Shown: piece after piece, positions 44,964-51,904 of the stretch
Layout of the letters: the number at the start of each line of letters is the position of its first letter
Numbering within the stretch: the stretch's first letter is position 1
Origin: Planctomycetota bacterium
GTDB lineage: Bacteria > Planctomycetota > UBA8108 > JACQVS01
Assembly: GCA_028280485.1 (NCBI GenBank)
Contig: JANQLS010000003.1
Coordinates: 124,001-188,000 of the forward strand
Direction: 5' to 3'
DNA length: 64,000 nucleotides
Notes under the pieces: generated by a model
Database searches by the model: none
What the model saw: the letters and a program-made list of their open reading frames with translations, nothing else
Told to the model about the DNA's origin: nothing
Translations under genes and position numbers: made by a program

Positions 44964-45938
44964 ATGAAGCACGGCATCTCTGTCCTCACTTTGTTCGTTT
45001 CGCTGATTAGCATGCCTCATCTATTTGCTCAGGAGGATACGCAATCCTTTGTACGAGGAGACTCGAACGTGAGTGGCAGTGTGGATCTCAGTGATTCCCT
45101 TCATGTCCTAGGAAGCTTGTTCGTCTTTACCGATCCACTCCCTTGTCAAGATGCCACCGATGCGAATGATGATGGTCGCATCAATATCAGTGATGCTATC
45201 CATCTCCTGAGATACCTCTTTCAGGGCGGCCCTGCTCCTGAAGCCCCCTTCATGGATTGTGGCTTTGATGAGACAGAAGACAATCTCGCTTGTACGGAAT
45301 TTCCCTTTTGTGATGTGATCGATCCCACTTGTATCGATGATAGCCAACTCGAAGGGCTCTTGGGAGATCCCATTCCAGGAATTAGCTTTTGCATTCCCTC
45401 AGGGCTTTTAGATTTACCCTTGAGTGACGATCTAAGTATTTCCGTATGCCCTGAAGATGAAGCAGAGCCCTGCGGGATCGGAGACCTCAACGGTTGCGAG
45501 ATCACGATCGAAAGTATTCGTCCGATTTATGATCCCGAACAAACTGCGCTTCTCATTCGCATCGAAGGTCGCATTGAAAATCTCCCCATTCGTGTTGCTA
45601 CCAGCGGAATATTTGCAACCGAAACCACTTGTACTTCGACCTTCCACGGGGAGGATGGAGAAGACACCCCCTTCTCCTTCGACCTCGCAACCGTTCTTCT
45701 TACCGATCAAAACGCCGCCGGTGACTTAGATATCGTGGGAATTGAAATTGGGGAAATTACCAATGTCAATATTGAGATGTCTTCTTCAGGAGGACTTCTC
45801 TGCGGATTATTTGATGCGGCTCAGGAACTCGTGATCGGACTCTTCGTCACCACTATAGAAGAACTCATCGCCGGGGTTATCGGGGAAGCCGTTGAACAGT
45901 TCGGACAGAACTTGGTGGGTATCTCCATCTGCCAGTGA
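44964..45938 (+). CDS. Exported protein with N-terminal dockerin-like pair and novel C-terminal domain
   Basis: 324 residues from ATG 44964 (signal MKHGISVLTLFVSLISM, cleavage near LFAQ); a TTG at 44949 is less likely, and GGAAG before the ATG supports the choice. Unlike its relatives here, the dockerin-like pair (GDSNVSGSVDLSDSL and DANDDGRINISDAI) sits directly after the signal peptide, with the usual DETEDNLAC tail. Residues about 120-324 hold a Cys-containing beta-rich region and a hydrophobic C-terminal stretch that I cannot assign. Secreted, function unknown. Confidence 0.75.
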   Translation: MKHGISVLTLFVSLISMPHLFAQEDTQSFVRGDSNVSGSVDLSDSLHVLGSLFVFTDPLPCQDATDANDDGRINISDAIHLLRYLFQGGPAPEAPFMDCGFDETEDNLACTEFPFCDVIDPTCIDDSQLEGLLGDPIPGISFCIPSGLLDLPLSDDLSISVCPEDEAEPCGIGDLNGCEITIESIRPIYDPEQTALLIRIEGRIENLPIRVATSGIFATETTCTSTFHGEDGEDTPFSFDLATVLLTDQNAAGDLDIVGIEIGEITNVNIEMSSSGGLLCGLFDAAQELVIGLFVTTIEELIAGVIGEAVEQFGQNLVGISICQ

Positions 45939-45985
45939 AATTGATTTTTAATGCTCAGTGATCTAAGGTAGGGTCTCGTAGGATT

Positions 45986-46085
45986 AGTGGTAGGCTCGAC
46001 CCTCGAGCCGTGCGAAGCAGAGACGTAATATTGAGTCCAAAGGACTTAATTAGTTTCTGTTGAAACAAGCTCCTTCGGAGCTCGC
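45986..46085. repeat. Family I unit and 5' fragment of the multi-hairpin element
   Basis: A family I variant at 45986-46010 (GTGGTAGGCTCGACC, then CTCGAGCC) and, at 46048-46082, the left terminus of family III (AATTAGTTTCTGTTGAAA with CTCCTTCGGAG), which then breaks off. Confidence 0.7.
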
Positions 46086-46170
46086 TTCGGGTTAGCTAAT
46101 AAATACTGATTTTACGATGGATTGATGCCCTTCTAAATCTTTGCCCCCTCTACAAAAACCGAGCACTCTC

Positions 46171-47040
46171 ATGAAAATTGGCTTCATCGGCTTAGGTCAT
46201 ATGGGATTCCATATGGCCTCCAACCTCTTAAAATCAAAATTCGATCTCACTGTATTTAATCGCACATTATCTAAATCAGAGGAGCTTCAATCTCAAGGAG
46301 CTAAAATTGCACCTTCTATAAAGGATTTAGTTTCTCAAGTGGATTGTGTGCTCACCTGCCTGGCCGACATCCCCATCACTCAAGAAATATGGTTGGGGAC
46401 TGATGGCATCATCGAAAACGTAAAAGCCGATCAAATTTTAGTAGATCACGCTACCGTCGATCTCACGACTTCAAATCGCTGTAGTAAAGCCGCGGAAGAA
46501 AAGAGCGCTTCCTTTTTGGATGCTCCGATAAGCGGTGGACCAGGGGGAGCTGAAGAGGCGACCCTCTCGATTATGGCTGGCGGAGAAGAATCAACGTTTC
46601 AAAAGGCTCTCCCCGTTTTTGAAGCCATGGGTAAAACGATTCTTCATATGGGCCCTACTGGCTCAGGTACCACCACCAAGTTAGCTAACCAGTTACTGGT
46701 CGGAGTTCACACCTTAGCCACTTGTGAAGCTTATACCCTGGCCCGTAAGGCTGGAGTGGATTTAGAAAAGCTGACCTATATCTTGGAACGTTCTTGGGGA
46801 CAGAGCCGGATGGTTGAACGCAATGCTCCAAATATCATTTCACGAAATTTTGGACCTTCTTCGGCTCCCCTGAGGAACCTCCTGAAGGATCTCAAGATCA
46901 TCAATGAGCTGGGGAACCATCAAGGTCTCGAACTTCCAGAAGCACAGATTGCCGAAGCATTTTTTAGGAAATTAAGTGAAGCCGGTAAAGCAGAGTGGGA
47001 TATTGCCTGTGCTTGTCTACTTCTTGAAGGAGAGGATTAA
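46171..47040 (+). CDS. Beta-hydroxyacid dehydrogenase (3-hydroxyisobutyrate dehydrogenase family)
   Basis: 289 residues from ATG 46171 (MKIGFIGLGHMGFHMASNLL, the NAD(P)-binding and family signature); the TTG at 46141 would add ten poor residues. DAPISGGPGGAEEATL is the substrate loop and GSGTTTKLANQ carries the catalytic lysine. Members reduce or oxidise 3-hydroxyacids such as tartronate semialdehyde, 3-hydroxyisobutyrate or succinic semialdehyde; the substrate is not decidable. The multi-hairpin element starts right at the stop codon. Confidence 0.88.
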   Translation: MKIGFIGLGHMGFHMASNLLKSKFDLTVFNRTLSKSEELQSQGAKIAPSIKDLVSQVDCVLTCLADIPITQEIWLGTDGIIENVKADQILVDHATVDLTTSNRCSKAAEEKSASFLDAPISGGPGGAEEATLSIMAGGEESTFQKALPVFEAMGKTILHMGPTGSGTTTKLANQLLVGVHTLATCEAYTLARKAGVDLEKLTYILERSWGQSRMVERNAPNIISRNFGPSSAPLRNLLKDLKIINELGNHQGLELPEAQIAEAFFRKLSEAGKAEWDIACACLLLEGED

Positions 47041-47201
47041 TTAGTTTCTGTTGAAACTTTCTCCTTCGGAGACAGCTTCAACCGTTTCGACAATTCTTCG
47101 AATTGTCTGCACTCCACTAAACATAGGCTCTACGAGCCAAGGTTTGCGGCCGAGTTGATCCCAACTCGACTTAGTTCCTGTTTAATCAACAGGAACTAAT
47201 T
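47039..47201 (+). repeat. Multi-hairpin dispersed element (family III, copy B)
   Basis: 16-bp terminal inverted repeats (AATTAGTTTCTGTTGA and TCAACAGGAACTAATT, 15 of 16 paired). The first bases are the last two of the dehydrogenase TAA. Internal hairpins: 47061-47071, 47089-47107, 47119-47144, 47150-47169 and 47170-47200. It is the same series as copy A at 10634-10796. Confidence 0.82.
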
Positions 47202-47212
47202 AAAACTTCTTT

Positions 47213-47249
47213 AGCGGCACTCACTGAGCTCAGTGAGTGCCGCTTTTTG
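47213..47249 (+). terminator. Intrinsic terminator after the dehydrogenase and family III element
   Basis: A perfect 32-bp palindrome (47213-47244) followed by TTTTG. As at 10853, a terminator lies just past the family III copy. Confidence 0.85.
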
Positions 47250-47494
47250 TTTAACAAGGAATGCTTACTATTCCCTTTTTTACCTGAAGCAGGAAAAAGA
47301 GGGTGGGCACTGCTCATTCTGAGCACTCTCACACCGATATCAGCAAACACTCAAACTTGTTACAAAATAAGGACTTAATAGATAATTTTCCTCTATCCCT
47401 CCCTCGGCCCATATTTTGCCTACCATTTCCTTGTCACTTTTTGAGTGATCAACGTCAACTGGGTCTACTCTGTTTCTATTTGAGGTCGTTTGTG

Positions 47495-47902
47495 ATGCAA
47501 ATACTGGGTCAAGATTCCCATACCCAAAACCGGGTTTTTCAGAAGCGAAATACGGGATTGAATCTACTTGAAGTCTCGGTCTCTCTCTCGGTCATCACGT
47601 TGGCTTGTCTCGGGGTGATGGCTTCTCTTTCAACGGGAGCCTTCGCTTTCAGAGAATCGAATGAGTTTCATGAAAGTCAGCTTCTGGTTCAGGAAGTGAT
47701 CGAAGAGCTCAATACGGTGAGCTTCGACACCCTTCTCTCCTTCGATGGTCAATATGTTAACTCTGAAGATGGAGAGTACCGAGCTGACATCGGAGTCGAT
47801 TATGTCTCTCAAGACCTCATTCGAGTTCATGTTTCTTGTACGTTAGTGGGGAATGGGGATTTAGAGAGCGAAGCGGTTCGCTTGTTTTCAAATCGAAGTT
47901 AA
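47495..47902 (+). CDS. Type II secretion / type IV pilus minor pseudopilin (GspI-like)
   Basis: 135 residues from ATG 47495, chosen because GAGG lies 9 nt before it and the prepilin motif then sits near the N-terminus; a longer open frame from 47303 is spurious. The motif NTG/LNLLEVSVSLSVITLACLG has Glu at +5 after the predicted peptidase cut. The globular part is short and beta-rich, as in GspI. First gene of a four-gene unit; 10 bp before the next. The 454-bp gap upstream holds the family III element and terminator. Confidence 0.78.
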   Translation: MQILGQDSHTQNRVFQKRNTGLNLLEVSVSLSVITLACLGVMASLSTGAFAFRESNEFHESQLLVQEVIEELNTVSFDTLLSFDGQYVNSEDGEYRADIGVDYVSQDLIRVHVSCTLVGNGDLESEAVRLFSNRS

Positions 47903-47912
47903 GGGCCAAGCA

Positions 47913-48527
47913 ATGCGAACGGACTTTCAATCAACAACACTTACTCCTTCTCAGAGGAGGGTCTCTGGATTCACTCTCCTCGAGGTGGCCATCGCCCTTT
48001 TGTTGCTTTCGATCATCACAGTCGCGATCGGAAGCCTCCTGGGCTCAACCAACGATGCGGTCGCCGAGATGACTTCCAACGTTCACGATGAACAATCGTT
48101 GAGAAGAGCCCTCAATCGATTGTATGACGATGTAAAAACGAGTGCAGTTTCGCGGGTGACAATCGACAAAGATACCAGCAATGACACTTTGACTCTGCAA
48201 ACGGCTGACCCCAGTGGTTCCGGAGATTGGGGGGCGATCGGTGGGGATGGTCTTTTCAGGGTGAATCATTTCGTTCGGTATCAAGCCGTCAACGGTCAGG
48301 TGACGCGCTCGATTCTCGATGCGGTGGGAGATCCCCTGAGTTCACCCGGGGCTCAAGTGATTCTTTCGAATGCGAATTCCGGGGGAGTGCAAGGGGCTGA
48401 AAAAGGATTGGAAGCGACATTGAACGGTTCAGTGCTCTTACTTGAACTTTCGACGATTAAAACTCTTCAAGGATCGAAGCACTTGAAGAGCTTTAAAAAG
48501 ACATCTGTTTTTATTCCTTCAACTTAA
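47913..48527 (+). CDS. Minor pseudopilin (GspJ-like)
   Basis: 204 residues with a classic prepilin site, VSG/FTLLEVAIALLLLSIITVAIG, Glu at +5. The following region (DEQSLRRALNRLYDDVKTS, then VNHFVRYQAVNGQVTRSILD) resembles GspJ. Directly follows the GspI-like gene. Probably part of a pilus tip complex, but no assembly ATPase or prepilin peptidase is in the window. Confidence 0.78.
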   Translation: MRTDFQSTTLTPSQRRVSGFTLLEVAIALLLLSIITVAIGSLLGSTNDAVAEMTSNVHDEQSLRRALNRLYDDVKTSAVSRVTIDKDTSNDTLTLQTADPSGSGDWGAIGGDGLFRVNHFVRYQAVNGQVTRSILDAVGDPLSSPGAQVILSNANSGGVQGAEKGLEATLNGSVLLLELSTIKTLQGSKHLKSFKKTSVFIPST

Positions 48528-48614
48528 AACTTGAAGGGAAACGTTGGTATCGGGGACGGAACACCAATCAGGTGTTGAATACATTCGGGTACGTTCTCAC
48601 TCAAGGAAAGCTCC

Positions 48615-50582
48615 ATGGCGACTCTCATTACCGAAGTAAAAATCAATAACCGGAATCATGGAAGCATGTTGCTGCTTTCGATGATTTTCTTGACGATTAT
48701 CCTCGCAGGAGTCGCGACGATGCTCTCGGTTTCAAGAATGAATGTCCAAGATGTTCGTTTTGAAAACCAACGACTTCAAGCTCGTGTCGCTGCCGAATCA
48801 GCTCTCGAGGCGGGAATCGCGTTTTTAAAAGAAACTCGGGATAAAGCAACTGTCGCCTATCCCTTTGCTGGGTTTGATGCCTTAGATTCCAACTCGACAG
48901 TTGGTGAAACGGGTTTTTCTCGATTTCTCTCTGATCAAGTCTTAACCGATGCTACCGGAAGAAGAGTTGCAGAGTACGACGTGTTGATCGACATGGTGAG
49001 CAGTGATCTCACTTCACGTCAGATCCGCTTGGCAGCTTACGCCTATGTTCCCTCCAAGCAGGCCTATACCAACAACGTATCTGCCTCAGTGCGTAAAGAA
49101 GCCTACGCGACATTAGAGCTCAGCTTCGACGTGTCGGAAGTTTTTAACTACGCTTATTTCATCAATCACTGGGGATGGTTTTACGGACACTCCATTTTCG
49201 CTAACGGAAACGTACGATCCAACGGTCAGTTCGACTTTGGTAATTACGGAGCGACGGTGAATGGTAGTCCTCGTTATGAGAGTACCGATGGGACAAATCT
49301 TCAAAACTACATCGACGACAACCACGATGGAGTGACCGATGGAAGCGATGGAGGTGTTTACTCTGGGCTCCAAGTAGTAAATTCAGGAAACGTAAATGGT
49401 ATGGGTGGCTTATCTCAGAACCAGCACTCTCTGCAAGAACAAGTCAGCATGCCAAACTTGTCAGATTTAACCTTCTACGAAGCCCAAGCGATCAACCTAG
49501 GAAGTACCGTCAAAATCGGTTCGACTACCTATGTTGATGGGGTTTTAGGCGATGACTCGGGTGAGAAGAATCATCTTTACTTAGAGGGTACTGCCTCTGA
49601 TCCCATCGTGCTCGATGGACCGGTTGTCGTTAAGGGATCTGTCATTATTAAAGGTTATGTGACGGGGCAAGGAAGTATTTACTCTGAAGGAAACGTCTAC
49701 ATTGCCGATGACCTTCAGTATGTGAACCCACCTAGTACCAATCGCCCTTCGGGAAACGATGAGGCCTCGACCGAAGCCTGGTTAGAAGCAAATAAAACTA
49801 AAGACTCACTGGGCTTGTTCGCAAAGGAGCACGTCGTTGTGGGGGATTATGAAAATTCCACTTGGCAGTATTACGTCAACAACTGGTTGAACAACTCTGC
49901 AAATAAATCAGCTGAGGATGCCGGAATCGACGGCGTTCAGAATTCTAAAAATGGTCAAGACGGGATTCAAGGAACAGCCGACGATGACCTTCTCGAAGAC
50001 GACGGCGAGTGGACGGTGAGTTATTACACTCAACTCGATGCCACTTTAGGTTTACTTCCTCCCGGTAAGAGCGTGGGGGATGTGATCCCCGGGTCGGGTG
50101 AAGACATCGACGGTGATGGTCTTCAGGACGGCCCGGTTCAAATGTCGGAATTTAATCTTCCCAGTTCATTAAGTTCAACAAACTGGGCAGGAAACATCGA
50201 TTGGACGGGTACGAAAAACTATTCAGAGGTCTCGAGTATTGAGTTCGCCAAGATCGAAGCTTGTATGTACACCAACCACACCTTCGGTGCCTTGATGCTC
50301 AATTGGGGAGGAGACATCGAAATCAATGGTTCGATCATCTCAAGAAATGAATCGATCATCTACGGAGCGGATTCGATCAAGATGGCTCACGACTCGCGAC
50401 TGCTCTCGGGTGGGGGGGATAACTACGGATTCTACGCCCCCAAAGACTGGGAAGCGATTTCAGTCCTTCAGTGGGATATGAAAATGGACTTCAACGTCGC
50501 CGAACACCACCTTGCTGATCCTGATCAAATGATCGATTACCTCACGGGAGTATGGAATCCCCAAGGCAGTGTATCTCCCTAG
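48615..50582 (+). CDS. PilX/GspK-like large pilus-tip protein
   Basis: 655 residues. One N-terminal helix (GSMLLLSMIFLTIILAGVAT) without Glu at +5, followed by VAAESALEAGIAFL, the conserved alanine-rich segment of PilX and GspK. The absence of Glu5 is usual for GspK, the tip initiator. A long middle part (about 190-400) contains beta-helix-like repeats (VVVKGSVIIKGYVTGQGSIY) and calcium-motif-like stretches (DDNHDGVTDGSDGG). AAGGAAAG precedes the ATG. Third gene of the pseudopilin unit. Confidence 0.75.
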   Translation: MATLITEVKINNRNHGSMLLLSMIFLTIILAGVATMLSVSRMNVQDVRFENQRLQARVAAESALEAGIAFLKETRDKATVAYPFAGFDALDSNSTVGETGFSRFLSDQVLTDATGRRVAEYDVLIDMVSSDLTSRQIRLAAYAYVPSKQAYTNNVSASVRKEAYATLELSFDVSEVFNYAYFINHWGWFYGHSIFANGNVRSNGQFDFGNYGATVNGSPRYESTDGTNLQNYIDDNHDGVTDGSDGGVYSGLQVVNSGNVNGMGGLSQNQHSLQEQVSMPNLSDLTFYEAQAINLGSTVKIGSTTYVDGVLGDDSGEKNHLYLEGTASDPIVLDGPVVVKGSVIIKGYVTGQGSIYSEGNVYIADDLQYVNPPSTNRPSGNDEASTEAWLEANKTKDSLGLFAKEHVVVGDYENSTWQYYVNNWLNNSANKSAEDAGIDGVQNSKNGQDGIQGTADDDLLEDDGEWTVSYYTQLDATLGLLPPGKSVGDVIPGSGEDIDGDGLQDGPVQMSEFNLPSSLSSTNWAGNIDWTGTKNYSEVSSIEFAKIEACMYTNHTFGALMLNWGGDIEINGSIISRNESIIYGADSIKMAHDSRLLSGGGDNYGFYAPKDWEAISVLQWDMKMDFNVAEHHLADPDQMIDYLTGVWNPQGSVSP

Positions 50583-50663
50583 TGCTTTAGAGTAAGTTTC
50601 AACAATTGACCTGAGGCGTCTGATTTCGACTGGATTTACCTTTAGAGGCTAATTGAAATTCTT

Positions 50664-51284
50664 ATGTTAAATTACGACTTGATCACCAAAGTTAAAAAAA
50701 TAGATTCGATCCATAAAAGGATAGGGATCGTTTTGATCTTTGGATTTTTCCTTGGGTTGAGTCCTCTGCTGAGCCAGAGCTCTGAAAAATCTATTAAGCA
50801 GCATGATCAGGAATTAAAGGCGGTCATTCTCAGTGAGCATCTTAAGAAGTCGAAGAGGAAACAATTAAAGCCTGACTTAAGCCCTGAGCAACAACGAAAG
50901 ATTGTTGATAAATCGAGATTCGTCGAAGGAAAAGAAATTCGATTGGTGGGCCTTCGTGAGCGGGGGAATCCTCACATCCAGCAGGGATTGAGGATTGAGC
51001 AAATTCAGGAAGATCGCCAACGAATGAAAGTCGATTCTTCTACTCGAAGGAAAAGAATGATCGCGATGGTGGAGAAGGGAAAAATTCCTCCTGAAGAATT
51101 TAGTTACAACTCCAAACGCCTCCCTCCTGGGCGTACTCATTCGATCGAGAAAAACCTTGAGGTCAAAGAAGATAAAGCCGTTTCTCAGACCCAGTATTCC
51201 TTCTTGGTGACCCTGATGGCCGCCGTGCTTTTGATCCTTGCGATCAGTTTTGGGAAGTATTTTGTCCGATTAGGAGAGGATTGA
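50664..51284 (+). CDS. Hypothetical bitopic membrane protein of the pseudopilin unit
   Basis: 206 residues, very basic. N-terminal hydrophobic segment (IGIVLIFGFFLGLSPLL), long charged region rich in Lys/Arg/Gln, and a C-terminal transmembrane helix (FLVTLMAAVLLILAISFGKYF). No family recognised. It runs 81 bp downstream of the PilX-like gene in the same direction, so it may be an assembly or anchoring factor (inference). Its stop lies 3 bp from the stop of the convergent peroxiredoxin gene. Confidence 0.65.
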   Translation: MLNYDLITKVKKIDSIHKRIGIVLIFGFFLGLSPLLSQSSEKSIKQHDQELKAVILSEHLKKSKRKQLKPDLSPEQQRKIVDKSRFVEGKEIRLVGLRERGNPHIQQGLRIEQIQEDRQRMKVDSSTRRKRMIAMVEKGKIPPEEFSYNSKRLPPGRTHSIEKNLEVKEDKAVSQTQYSFLVTLMAAVLLILAISFGKYFVRLGED

Positions 51285-51287
51285 TCC

Positions 51288-51743
51288 TTATGCAGTGCTT
51301 TTCTCGAGGATTCTATCGATCATTTCACGGTGGGGTTTGATGGAAAAATCTCCACCGGCTCGATCGAGGATGACTCCCTCGGGAGAGATCCAGTAACTAA
51401 TTCTTTTAACGTAAAGTTTTAAAGGGGCGAGGGCATCATAGGATCGAGCGACTTTTTTATCAGCATCGATCAACAGAGGAAAATCTAAACCTAACCAGTT
51501 TTTAAATGCGGTATGACTTTTGGCTCCTCGCGCATTTACTCCCCATATTTGAACCCCATTTTCTTTGAGGCTCTGGCTCTTATCCTGATACATACAGGCT
51601 TCTTTAGTGCAGGTCGGAGTGAAATCAAAGGGATAAAAATATAGAAGAATCGAACCCTCCTTGAGGCCTTCTGCCAAGCTGTAAGACTCGCCATCCCCAC
51701 TTGGAAGTTCAAATTCTGGAGCTTGAGTTCCGATCTCTAACAT
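51288..51743 (-). CDS. Bcp/PrxQ-type peroxiredoxin
   Basis: 151 residues of the AhpC/TSA thioredoxin fold. Peroxidatic Cys45 in YPFDFTPTCTKEAC and resolving Cys50 five residues later, the spacing of atypical two-Cys Bcp/PrxQ enzymes. No signal peptide. It reduces hydroperoxides with electrons from thioredoxin. It lies tail-to-tail with the membrane-protein gene with only 3 bp between them and no terminator in that space. Confidence 0.92.
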   Translation of the reverse strand: MLEIGTQAPEFELPSGDGESYSLAEGLKEGSILLYFYPFDFTPTCTKEACMYQDKSQSLKENGVQIWGVNARGAKSHTAFKNWLGLDFPLLIDADKKVARSYDALAPLKLYVKRISYWISPEGVILDRAGGDFSIKPHREMIDRILEKSTA

Positions 51744-51904
51744 ACGTTTTTAATATTCCTAGGTTGAAACTACGGTTTAAGTTCGCTTTTAACTTTTTTT
51801 TAGACCGCCATATTCGCTAACATCGACGGCTTAAGGGGCTCCTCTTCGAGGAGTAAATCGAAAACAACTCTATCTCCCCTCTCTTAAAAACCGAAACTGG
51901 ACTC

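Noticed and set aside
47303-47494. N-terminal extension of the first pseudopilin
   Set aside because: The ATG at 47495 has a ribosome binding site and places the prepilin motif correctly; the extension is Phe/Pro/Leu-rich noise.
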